From Sulfitobacter sp. D7 (GTDB lineage Bacteria; Pseudomonadota; Alphaproteobacteria; Rhodobacterales; Rhodobacteraceae): 64,000 nucleotides of DNA. This document shows positions 8,429 through 18,700 of this stretch, piece after piece. Positions within the stretch are counted from its first letter, which is position 1. Every line of letters begins with the position of its first letter. The stretch covers positions 21,455-85,454 of the forward strand of contig NZ_CP020698.1 of assembly GCF_003611275.1 (NCBI RefSeq), written 5' to 3'. The position numbers and the translations under genes are program-made. The notes under the pieces were generated by a model. It saw only the letters and a list, made by a program, of their open reading frames with translations. It made no database searches and was not told the origin of the DNA.

Positions 8429-9676
8429 ATGAATGACGCCTCTCCCGGTGCTGCAAAGCCCGCGTCCGAGCCCCAGAAGCCCAGCAAGCCCGCACCTCAG
8501 GAAAAGTCTGAGGTCGCTAAACCTGCAGCCTCCGAACCTAAGGTCAATGCCACGGTGCCGCCCGCTGCGATGAAACGTCGCCACTGGGGGCTGATCGGGT
8601 CTTTCCTACTGATCGTAATGATGCCCCTTATGGCAGTCGTGCTCTATATGTGGATGGTGGCGGTTGACCAATATAGCTCCGTTACAGGTTTCACCGTGCG
8701 CCAAGAAGAGGGCGGCGGCGCATCGGAACTTCTTGGCGGGCTCGCGGCGCTCACAGGCTCTACAGCGTCGGCTGACAGTGATATCCTGTATGAATTCATC
8801 CAAAGTCAGGCGCTTATCCAAGCAATTGATACCCGTCTTGATCTGCGTGGGCACTATTCTGCCCTGTGGAAAAAAGATCCGGCTTTCGCACTTTGGCCCG
8901 AGGCAAGCACCGAGGATCTAGAATGGTATTGGCAACGGATCGTACGCATTTCGCAATCGTCGGGATTGATCGAAGTGCGGGTTCTGGCCTTTGATCCAGA
9001 GATGGCGCAGGCCATCGCTCAGGCAATCTTGGAAGAGAGCCAGTCGATGATCAACGCGCTGAACAATCAAGCGCGTGAAGATGCGATGCGCTATGCCCGT
9101 GAAGACCTGGAAGAGGCTGTGCTTCGGCTCAAGGCGGCGCGCGAAACCCTGACTGCTTTCCGCACCCGCACCCAGATCGTCGACCCAGAGGCCGATATCC
9201 AAGGTCGCATGGGGGTGATGAACAACTTGCAGCAACAGCTGGCTGAAGCGCTGATTGAACTGGACCTGCTGCGCGAGACCACCAATGACGGCGACCCCCG
9301 GTTGGTCCAGGCGCGGCGTCGGATCGAGGTGATCCGTGACCGTATCGCCGATGAACGGCGCACCTTTGTCAGTGACACCACCGAAAATGGCGCTGTGGGG
9401 GAAGATTATCCCAGTTTGATCGCAGAGTTCGAAGGCTTGATGGTGGATCGTGAATTCGCCGAAGGAACCTATCGCGCCTCGCTTGCCGCCTTGGATTTGG
9501 CGCGGACCAAAGCCGCTCGTCAGAGCCGCTATTTAGCGACCTATGTGACCCCGACACTCGCACAAACAAGTGAATTCCCTCAGCGTTTCACCATTGCCGG
9601 GGTGGTTGGGTTGTTCTTATTGCTCAGCTGGTCGGTGATCGTTCTGGTCTATTACTCGATCCGCGACCGCAGTTGA
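8429..9676 (+). CDS. kpsE: capsule polysaccharide export inner-membrane protein (KpsE/CtrB type)
   Basis: A 415-residue polysaccharide co-polymerase-like protein that links the inner-membrane ABC exporter to the outer-membrane channel. A proline/alanine/lysine-rich cytoplasmic tail (1-50) precedes a transmembrane helix at about 54-77. A periplasmic domain with a long alpha-helical hairpin (about 195-370) follows, then a second transmembrane helix near 387-410 and a short basic C-terminus. This topology is characteristic of KpsE/CtrB/WcbD proteins. It begins the rightward operon with the ATPase 16 bp downstream. No outer-membrane Wza/KpsD gene is in the window. Confidence 0.88.
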   Translation: MNDASPGAAKPASEPQKPSKPAPQEKSEVAKPAASEPKVNATVPPAAMKRRHWGLIGSFLLIVMMPLMAVVLYMWMVAVDQYSSVTGFTVRQEEGGGASELLGGLAALTGSTASADSDILYEFIQSQALIQAIDTRLDLRGHYSALWKKDPAFALWPEASTEDLEWYWQRIVRISQSSGLIEVRVLAFDPEMAQAIAQAILEESQSMINALNNQAREDAMRYAREDLEEAVLRLKAARETLTAFRTRTQIVDPEADIQGRMGVMNNLQQQLAEALIELDLLRETTNDGDPRLVQARRRIEVIRDRIADERRTFVSDTTENGAVGEDYPSLIAEFEGLMVDREFAEGTYRASLAALDLARTKAARQSRYLATYVTPTLAQTSEFPQRFTIAGVVGLFLLLSWSVIVLVYYSIRDRS

Positions 9677-9692
9677 GCGGGCAGGGGGCAAC

Positions 9693-10361
9693 GTGATCCG
9701 GTTCGAGAACCTGACCAAAAGTTACCGGGTGCGTGGCATGCGCAAGGTGGTGATCGACAACCTCAACATGGAGTTGCCTACGGGCCATTCTCTGGCGCTT
9801 TTGGGGCGCAACGGGGCAGGGAAGTCGACCCTATTGCAGATCATTGCAGGCACATTGCGCCCTGACAGTGGGCAGGTGGTCTCCAACGGGTCTATCTCTT
9901 GGCCCGTGGGGTTCGGTGGCTCATTTCACCCCGATCTGACGGGCGCGCAAAACGTGCGGTTCGTGGCGCGTATCTATGGTGTCGATACCGATGCGCTTGT
10001 CGATTTCGTTGAGGACTTTGCTGAGATCGGTAAGCACTTTCATATGCCAGTGCGCAGCTATTCGTCAGGTATGAAATCGCGTCTGGCCTTTGGGACCTCT
10101 ATGGGCATTCAGTTCGACACCTATCTCGTGGATGAGGTCACCGCCGTTGGCGATGCGGCGTTTCGCAAAAAGAGCCAAGAGGTCTTTCGCGAGCGGATGA
10201 AGGTCTCAAGCGCAATTCTGGTCAGTCATGACATGGGGCAGGTGCGTGAGATTTGCGATACCGGTATCGTTCTGGCCGAAGGCAGCCTGCGCTACTTTGA
10301 CAATATCGAAGAGGCGGTAGAGGCCCATCTGGAGATCGTGGCGCAGCGTTGGAAGAGCTAA
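9693..10361 (+). CDS. kpsT: polysaccharide ABC exporter, ATP-binding protein (KpsT/Wzt type)
   Basis: A 222-residue ABC ATPase powering polysaccharide export with the permease at 7525. The Walker A GRNGAGKST is at residues 38-46, the signature is YSSGMKSRLAF, and the Walker B ends in VDEVTAVGD, with the switch histidine in LVSHDMG. The short length, without a C-terminal carbohydrate-binding domain, places it with capsule KpsT rather than O-antigen Wzt. A GTG at 9693 serves as start. An imperfect hairpin (about 10398-10422) follows the gene and might attenuate transcription. Confidence 0.9.
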   Translation: MIRFENLTKSYRVRGMRKVVIDNLNMELPTGHSLALLGRNGAGKSTLLQIIAGTLRPDSGQVVSNGSISWPVGFGGSFHPDLTGAQNVRFVARIYGVDTDALVDFVEDFAEIGKHFHMPVRSYSSGMKSRLAFGTSMGIQFDTYLVDEVTAVGDAAFRKKSQEVFRERMKVSSAILVSHDMGQVREICDTGIVLAEGSLRYFDNIEEAVEAHLEIVAQRWKS

Positions 10362-10451
10362 TTTCAGAAGTGTTTTGCCAAGACGGGGCGGTTGAACCCC
10401 CTTATCGTTCCCGGATAAAGGGAGGAGTAACGATGCATAAGGAGCCTTCTG

Positions 10452-11237
10452 TTGGCCTCAGTTCTTAGGAAGCTTGAAACGCTGCGCAGTTCTAGCGGCG
10501 AAGCGGCTCAGCATAAGTTCCTCATCATCGGTTTGCCCCGTAGCGGCACCACCTATCTGATGACTCTGCTCAATGCCCATGCCCGTATTTCTTGCGAAGG
10601 CGAGCATTATAACCCCTACGCCGTCATTCAGGATGACCATGACAGCAGCCATGAAGCCGTGGTTGGCCGTGACAGCGATCCTGTGGGGCATATGGAGCAG
10701 TTCTTTGCCCAACCTCAGGCCGTGGGCGTGACCCATGCCGGGTTCAAGTTCATGATCGGACATAATGTACGGGTGCTTCAGCAGCTTGAACAGATGCCTG
10801 ATGTTACCTTGATCTATGTCTGGCGGGAAAACCGGCTGGCGCAGGTGTCATCTTTGATGCGAGCAGCGCGTGACCAAAAGTGGGCGGAAACTGGAAAGCA
10901 GGCACGCAAAAAGCATGATCCAAACCTGAAGATCGAAGCCAACCCACGGCAAATCAGCCACCGTTGGCATGAATATGCGACATTTGATCATCTGTTTCGC
11001 GGCTGGCTGGCGGCGCGGCCCAACCCGCGTTTCACGGTTGAATATCGCGAGATGTTCCGGCCCGGCTTCAAAGAAAAGATCTGCGCCCAACTGGGCGTGG
11101 AAGTGGACCCGGCCATGGAGAGCCCCTTGGTCAAGCAAAACCCCAATACCATTGCCGACCGTTTCGCAGAGCCGGGCCCAATCCGCTATTATTTTAAAAA
11201 GATCGGCTATGGCGGCTGGTTAGACGACGAATTGTGA
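10452..11237 (+). CDS. PAPS-dependent sulfotransferase
   Basis: A 261-residue cytosolic sulfotransferase likely to transfer sulfate from PAPS to a sugar of the exported glycan. The 5'-phosphosulfate loop GLPRSGTTYL is at residues 27-36. The R-x6-S type 3'-phosphate motif probably lies in the VWRENRLAQVSSL segment. The start is TTG 10452, because AAGGAG lies seven bases before it and the nearest upstream ATG is in another frame that stops at once. It overlaps the next glycosyltransferase by four bases (GTGA), so both are co-translated. Confidence 0.82.
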   Translation: MASVLRKLETLRSSSGEAAQHKFLIIGLPRSGTTYLMTLLNAHARISCEGEHYNPYAVIQDDHDSSHEAVVGRDSDPVGHMEQFFAQPQAVGVTHAGFKFMIGHNVRVLQQLEQMPDVTLIYVWRENRLAQVSSLMRAARDQKWAETGKQARKKHDPNLKIEANPRQISHRWHEYATFDHLFRGWLAARPNPRFTVEYREMFRPGFKEKICAQLGVEVDPAMESPLVKQNPNTIADRFAEPGPIRYYFKKIGYGGWLDDEL

Positions 11238-12730
11238 CCGCCCCATTGCGTATACTTTATTACAACTGGGTTGATTACCTTGATGACGAACGCCGCGGGG
11301 GCGGGGTGACCGTCTATCAGCGCAACCTGATGGCGGCGCTGGATGATCAACCGGAGGTGAAGGCATATTTCCTCTCTGCTGGAGTGGCGCATGATCTGCG
11401 CAGCGGGCCGCCCCGCTGGGAGCAGCAGCGTTTTGGCCCCGATACCGACCGCGCACGGCGCTTTGAGATCATTAATTCCGCAGTTCTGGCGCCCGCGCAT
11501 CACGGCTTTGGCAGTGCGGCGCAGATCACTGATCCGGTGACCGAGGCGGTGTTTTTCGATTTTATCGAAAAGACGGGTCCCTATGACGTGGTGCATTTCA
11601 ACAATCTTGAAGGGCTGCCCGCAGCGGTTCTAAAGATGAAAGAGCGGTGGCCGCAGACCCGCGTCGTGCTGTCGCTTCACAACTACTATCCCTTTTGCCC
11701 GCAGGTGAACCTTTGGCATCAAGAGCGTGAGACCTGCGATGATTTCGACGCGGGACGGGCCTGTGTGAACTGCCTGCCGCATGTGCATGACGCGCGGCAT
11801 ATGCGGCTCTCCGGCGGGGTGTCGCAAACACTCAAAAACCTCGGGCTGCGCCCCGGCAGTTGGTCCTATGACAAGGCCTATCGTTGGTCGATGCGGCTCG
11901 GAGGGCGCGGAGCACGGGCATGGCGGCGGGTCAAGAAAGCCCGGCCAAGGCGCCGGGCGCCACCGGGGGAGTTGCAGCGGATCGCCCCTGTTGATAGCAG
12001 CGCCTATGTTGCGCGACGGCGCGAGATGGTGGCGCTGATCAATGCCCATTGCGATACGGTTCTGTGTGTCTCCGACGCGGTGCGGCGGCTAGCGCTGGCG
12101 CATGGGTTGCGCGAAGAGATCACCCATACCTCCTATATTGGCACCCGTGAGGCAGCGGCCTTTGAGCGGACCACGCCCCGGGATTTTCCTGCGCGGAGTG
12201 ACGGCACGCTGACGCTGGCCTATCTGGGCTATATGCGGCGCGACAAAGGGTTCTATTTCTTGCTGAAAGCACTAGAGGAAATGCCCGCCGCGATGGCCGC
12301 GCGTCTGCGGCTGGAGGTGGCAGCACGGCGCGGGGACCGGGCGGTCATGGCGCGGCTCAAAGACCTTGCCCCGCGTTTGGCGGCGCTGACCTATGCCGAT
12401 GGCTATGCGCATGATGATCTTGACCGGCTGCTTGGCCCTGTTGATGTCGGGCTGGTGCCGGTGTTGTGGCATGATAACCTGCCACAGGTGGCGATTGAAA
12501 TGCACGCGCGCCACATTCCCTTGCTTACCGCTGACATGGGCGGGGCACAGGAATTGGGCCGCTGCCCTGAGATGGTGTTCCGCGCTGGCGACATTGCCGA
12601 TTTCCATGCGCGGGTTGCAGCACTTTTGGCGGGCGAAATCGATATGGATACCTATTGGCAGGGGGCAATGGCCCCGGTCGGTATGGCCCAGCATATGGAA
12701 GATCTGATGGGCCATTATCGCCCGCTTTAG
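11234..12730 (+). CDS. glycosyltransferase family 4-like
   Basis: A 498-residue GT-B fold glycosyltransferase. The N-terminal acceptor domain shows GGGVTVYQRNLMAAL near residue 22. The C-terminal donor domain has LGYMRRDKGFYFLLKAL near 335 and an EMHARHIPLLTADMGG segment corresponding to the E-x7-E nucleotide-sugar motif region. A central stretch with cysteines (CDDFDAGRACVNCLPH) is typical of a GT4 subgroup with a metal-like knuckle. It starts at GTG 11234 inside the sulfotransferase stop. Its 3' end overlaps the convergent giant transferase by four bases. Confidence 0.82.
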   Translation: MTAPLRILYYNWVDYLDDERRGGGVTVYQRNLMAALDDQPEVKAYFLSAGVAHDLRSGPPRWEQQRFGPDTDRARRFEIINSAVLAPAHHGFGSAAQITDPVTEAVFFDFIEKTGPYDVVHFNNLEGLPAAVLKMKERWPQTRVVLSLHNYYPFCPQVNLWHQERETCDDFDAGRACVNCLPHVHDARHMRLSGGVSQTLKNLGLRPGSWSYDKAYRWSMRLGGRGARAWRRVKKARPRRRAPPGELQRIAPVDSSAYVARRREMVALINAHCDTVLCVSDAVRRLALAHGLREEITHTSYIGTREAAAFERTTPRDFPARSDGTLTLAYLGYMRRDKGFYFLLKALEEMPAAMAARLRLEVAARRGDRAVMARLKDLAPRLAALTYADGYAHDDLDRLLGPVDVGLVPVLWHDNLPQVAIEMHARHIPLLTADMGGAQELGRCPEMVFRAGDIADFHARVAALLAGEIDMDTYWQGAMAPVGMAQHMEDLMGHYRPL

Positions 12731-15700
12731 GCTCTGTTGTCGCTCCGTAGCACGGACTGGACAAAGGGGCTGTCGCGCCAGGCCACTGAAAGATCGGGGT
12801 CAAAGATACGGTCACGGCCTTCGGAGGTCAGTGCGAGGTATTTACGGTATTCCTCGGCATCATTGAAATGTTGGCGCCGGGTGACTTCGGCGCGCGCTTT
12901 GCGGCGAAAATCAGCATTGTATTTGAAATGCCCAAAGATCAATTCGCGCTTTGACAGTGTCACATCGCCAACGAAATGCAGCCCAGCCGAGAGCCGCATC
13001 CACGGTCGATAGCGCAGCAGGGCGATCTTTTGCGCGACAAACAGATCGGGCCGCGCGCCTTGGATCAAACGGTGGCGCAGTGCGCTGGTCCAGGTGGGCA
13101 TGTTAGAGAATGGCCCGCACCCGTGCCATGTGCTGAGGAAAGGCGTGCGGTCGCAAAAGCCGGCCTCGGCAAAAGGATCACCGCTTGCAAAATTCGCCGT
13201 CTCCAACTGCCCTTCGGGATACATATCCAGCATGAAGAGCCGCGCGGCATCTACGTCTTCGAAGGCATCCGAGGCCAAAAGCTCAGGCAGGCTCTCGCGT
13301 TGGTCGTCTTGCCAGACCAGCAGCTCATCAGCATCGGCCACCAGCGACCATTTCCCCGGGCGCACCGCGGCCATCATCGCCTGTTGCCACGCAACGCCAT
13401 AGCGTGACAGCTTGTAATCCGTATCGACCGAGAAGAGGGCCACATCCGGTTGCTCGGCCAGATATTCACGGGTGCCATCGTCGGAGACATTATCGACGAT
13501 TAAAAAGGCTGTGACCCCAAGTTTGCGGTAATGAGCCAGAAAATGCGGCAGCATGAACATCTCATTGCGCATACAGGCCACCACGGCGACCTCAGCCTTT
13601 GCTGCCGCTGCGACGGAGGCCTCAGAGGTGATCAGTTCCAGCGCGTTGCTTTGATAGCCTAGGGTGACATGCTGATAGCTTGGCCATATTTTGCGCGGCC
13701 AAAGACCATGGCGGTCAAGCCTTGCCAAGGCTTCATGCTGGCCCTCGTGGGTATCCATATGGGCCTGCATCACCGGGGCGCTTTTGCTGGGCATAAAGCT
13801 GTTTTGCCAAAAGGCTACCGGGGTGGCCGCGCCAAAGCTGCGGCGGCGGATCGTGGTGCGGTAGTCGGTATCATCCACATGGATGCCCCGTAGCGACAGC
13901 AAATCGCCCAACAGTTTGTCTTCCATAAAGGAGGTTTCGATCAGGCGCTGGCCTTCGGGGCTTTGGGCGGCGTCAAGGGCCGCGTCTATGGCGTGGCGCG
14001 AGAGGGCATAGCCCGAGCCACCATCGGCATAACTTGAGGGTTCGGGCGATTTATCGAGGTCGAACTTGCCACGATCAGCGGCGGATTTCTGTTGATGCCA
14101 GACCCTGTCAGTCTGGGCCAACCCGCGGCGCAACTTGCGGCCATAGTAGTCACTGGCGCGGTAGTTCAGGCTGTTGAACAACAGTGGCGCATTGACGAAG
14201 CAATCGTCGTCGATCTTATACATATGCGCGAAATCACTGTGATCACGCACCCACGCGATGGTCGCGAGGGTCTTGTGTGGCAGTCCTTCATAGTCATCGG
14301 GCGCGTCAAGATGCAGCACGTCGCCCTCTAGTCGCCCGTCGCCATTGCCCACGATGATAACATAAGGAATGCCGAGATCTTTCAGCAGTCCCAGCCAGCC
14401 GTCGCGCAGGGCGGGGATACGCGTTTCAAGATAGGGCGCGCAGGAAAATACCGTGACGATCGTATCGTAGAGCGGGTTTTCGGCTTTCAAAACAGTCTCT
14501 ACCGGCAGTTTGGGTAGGGGGCTATTCTCAAAAAAACCTTGAAGTATTTCGGCTTGTGGCAGGCCGCTGGCCTGCAGCTTTATCCACGCCATGCGCGGGG
14601 CGGTGGCTTGATCAAAGGCGGTACTGTGATCCGGGCCAAGCCCTTTGATACGGGCCGCAGCCCAAATGGCGAGGCGCTGCGCCAACTCGGGCTGGGCTTG
14701 CCCCCAGATGGTCACGAGGGTGAGGCCCAGACCGAGGCCCAGAAAACGCGCAGAAGGGTCGGCAAGCCGGTCCAGACGCGTCAGCAGAGCTGGAAAATCG
14801 GCGGGGGGTGCTGTGGGGTCAGCTGTAAAGCTGGCGATCTGCTGCGCAAGGGCGACCTGAAGGTCGGGCTGGGATGCGCGGGGCAGGTCAGGATAGAGAT
14901 CGGCCACTGTTTGCGCGACCAAAGTGCCGACTTCGTCGCTCACAGGGCTGCTACAGGGGGCCGCCATATGGCGCAAAGCGGCGCGGCCGCTGGATTGTGT
15001 GGCCGGGATCGGCAGGTGCATCAGTGCTTCTATTTCAAGTGGGGCGTCGACTGCTTGGGGCAGGCCTGCTGGACCAAGCAGTTCACGCCGTACACGGAGC
15101 ACATCTTGGGCACCGAGCGCCTCAAGTTGGCGTAGCGCCGCATCGATACGCTGACGATCTGCGGGGGTTTGGGCGGGCTGACTGGCCTGCAAGTCAGCAA
15201 AGGCCGCGCGGGCCTGTATGATTTCGGGCGGCAGGGGCTGCGCCGAATCGCATTCTGCCTCCAGCATCTGCCAGAACTGCCGTGATAGTGCGTAGGCAGA
15301 AAGGCAGAAAGCTATGGCCTTGCGGTAGAAGGAATTCGAAAGTGCCTCGCGGTTGCACAGCAGTTGCGTCGCCATGCGGGTTAGCTCAGCACAATGGGTA
15401 CGCTCCCAGTAATTGGCACTGCGGTGGGAAACAAATTGCATCACGGCATCTAGGATTGCTTCGCGATCTTCATTGGGCAGCCCTACCGCGTTCATGGTCT
15501 CGCGCCCGACCCAGGCCAGCGCGGGGGTTACGACCCAGCCCGCACCAGGCTCCGCCAGTGCCCTTAACAGCGAGCGCAATTCTGCAATGCGCCCCTCGGC
15601 CATAAGATAGGGAGCCATGGCTGAATTGGACCAGCGGTCTTGGCTAGGGGTGAAAGGGGGAAGTTTCTCGGCTCGTGCCATCTGCGATAGGGCATGGAAA

Positions 15701-18700
15701 TCTTGGCCTGCGCGACAGAAGGGCTCACTGAGCGCCAGAAAGAACCCCTGACGCGCGGTGGGTGGCAGGGCGATATCGGCCACCACGCGCAGCGGATCTG
15801 CGGGCGGTGTTTGCCGCTGGCTCAGAGCAAAGCGGGCCACTGCGGTTTGGATGAGAGAGGCGGTCTGATCCGGGAGGAGTTTGACAGGCGGGGCGACTTG
15901 GGCATTGGTGGTAGGGCTATCGGGTGGCTCAAGGAAATCTGACAGATCAAATTGCCGCGCCAGCGCCCGAGCATCGCTCTGCGCTTGTAGGGAAAGAAGG
16001 GGCATCAGAGCGCCGTGGCGGATATGTTCGATCAAGGTAAGCACCAGCGTGCTGTCCGCGACAGAAGGATCTTGAGCCAAAAGGGTCTCAATGCGGTTTG
16101 CCATATCCGCGCGGGTCAGGTGCAACGCAGCGCTGCACAGGACCCCCTCGGGGTCATTCAATTGCAGGACAATTGTGGCCTCTGGGGGGAGGTCGCGCCA
16201 GATCCGACCCGGCAACAATGCCTGTAGCGCTGCTTGGCCGTTCACAGCTGCCGCGGGGGTCAGTGCTGGCGCTGTCACCGTCTCTGGTGTGGCGTGCAGA
16301 TGGTGGTCTGTAACCTTTCCGACTGCGCGCAACACCAGCCGGGGGTCCAGTATCAGCCCGCCTTCTGGTGCTTGGGGCATCAGGTCAAGCGGCTGGACTG
16401 CACCTTCTACATGTAGATAGGCGATGCTCTCCACGCCGCGTAGCCCTTGGCGGTGGAGGAAATTGCGTGCGCCTATATCAAACAGTACTTCGGCACCCAG
16501 TAAGACACGCACCCGCGGCGGGATGAATTCGATGGTCAGCACGGCTCCTTGACGGGGCAGGGGATGCACGCGTTGGCGTTCAGCACGCCAGTTCCCATCG
16601 GCGCGGCTGTCGTTGCAAACCGCCAGCCCTTCTTCGAAGCGCAGCGACAGATGAAAGGGCACATGGGTACGGTCCGGCCCGAAAAAAGTGATGTTGCCAT
16701 AGGGGCTTTCATGAAAATCCAGCTGAAAGCGAAAGAGCCCGGCCTTTTGAAGCGGAAAGAGCATCAGCGCCGGGTGGCTTTCAGGCAAGGTGCTGCGCGC
16801 AGCGGACCGGGGCAAAACGGGCAGGGCAGGCGGTGTGTCTCCGGCGAAAGCGGGGCGACCGCGGGCGCGGCGCCAGATCGCGCGGGCGGCGCGCATTGGA
16901 TCAAGCAGCGCCAAAAACCGTGGGCCGATCATCGGATCGAACCCTGCCGGGCCGCTGCCGCCATGGCTGAGCCCGCGCAGGGCCGCGGCCGCGGCCGCAC
17001 GCAACAATTGTGGGGCTTGTTTTATCAAACGTGGCCGAGGGGCGAGGGGCGAAGTGGGGTTGAGTTGCCGCCAGAGGGCACGGGCATAGAGCCTGCGCTG
17101 CCAGCCTTTCGGAAGCTGTTGTGCCAGCGCCCGTGGCAGGCCCCGGCAAAGCGCATCATGCCCGCGCCAAACAGTAGAAAACGGAGCGTGTTTGGGCAGG
17201 GCGCGGGTGATGCCGGCCCAAGGCGTATGCGCGACCCCTTTAGAGGTCAGCGCCGCAGCAAGAGAGACCGCAGGACCAGAGGCCAAAGGGCGCTTCCCTG
17301 TCAGTTCAGCATTTTGCAGCGCTGCCCGGTCAAAAATTTTTCCTGCAAGATCAAGTTCCAGCCCAAGTGCCTGCACTGGGCTGAGCGGGATGTCGGAAAC
17401 CATGAGATCGATCCCGCCGGGCAGCAAGCGGGGATCGGCGAAGGCGGGGTGATAGACAGGTGCCTCGACTCCGGCACCAGCTTGCCCAACAGGCGACACG
17501 CCAAGGACGGCATCGCTGCGCAACATCGCTTCGGTCCAAGCGAGCAGCGCGCCGGGGTGTAATGTATCCCCAGCGTCTAGAAAAGTCAGATAGCGCCCTT
17601 GGGCCGCAGCCACGCCGCAGGCTCGCGCGTGGCCCGCGCCGTGCCCTTTTTGGGTCAGGACTTGGACATGGGGTGCGGCGATTTCCTGCGCTGCTTTGGC
17701 GGCTTTGTCTCCCTCACAAACCAGCAGCACTTCATGCCCCGGGCCATGTTGAGCGGCAAGGCTGCTTAGGCTTTCGAGCAGTGCCTCTGCTTTAGTGCCA
17801 TCCCATGTAAGGATCACGCTAAGGGGCAGTTGCCCGGCCATCTCCAGCCCCCAAGCGCGGCTGATGTCTTCGTCCCAATCAGGGGTATAGGTCAGCCCCT
17901 CCTCTTGCATAAACAGAGCGGCGGCATCGGTGAAACGCGCGCGGCGGGCGGGGTCATGCAGCGCCGTGCTGCGTTCAAACAACAACCGCGAGGCGATGGC
18001 TGCAAAAGCAGTCTCTGCACCGGGTTTTTCGCTGTCTTGCATCAGGGCGCGCATCTCATGCAGCACTGGGAATTGGTCAAAGATACGGTCATCATCACTG
18101 GCAGTGATTTGACCAACGCGGCCCCGGGTCTGTAGGTAGAGGGCTTGGGGCAGATGCAGCAGGTGGTCGCTGCGTGATGCCGCGCGGTAAAAGAACGTGT
18201 GATCCTCAAACCAAGTGCCTACATCAAAACGCAGCCCCTCAATCAGGGAGCGGCGGTAGAGCTTGTTCCAAGCCGATGGGAAGTGCACGATCACATCATT
18301 CCAAGTCTCCAGCCGGTAGCGCCGTGTCACCGGATGCATGGTTAAATCCTTGGCCCCATGGATCGCCGAGTGGGTCAGCCCGCTGCCATCGACAAAACAT
18401 TCCTGCAGACCACAAGCGACCCAATCGGCGCCGCTGTCTTGCAAGGCCTGCCAAAGCTGCATGAGGTAATCAGGCATCACCCGATCATCGCTGTCGACAA
18501 AGGCGATATAGGCACCGCGCGCGGCTTCAAGTCCGGTGTTGCGTGCCGCCGAAAGACCGCCGTTTTCCTGTGAGATCAAATGAAAGCGCGGGTCGTTCCC
18601 CGCAACGGCCTGCGCCCGTGCGGCACTGTCATCGGTGGCACCGTCATCGATCATCAGCACTTCGAAATCTGTGAAGGTCTGGCCCAACAGGCTGGCGATA

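Noticed and set aside
10398..10422. Imperfect hairpin after the ABC ATPase gene as a terminator
   Set aside because: The stem has a bulge, no T-tract follows, and the sulfotransferase ribosome site lies just downstream; not strong enough to annotate.
14539..17562. Several open frames of 100-340 codons opposite the giant glycosyltransferase
   Set aside because: All lie antisense to the well-supported 2021-residue frame, are rich in Arg/Gly/Ala, and show no motifs; typical shadow frames of high-GC DNA.
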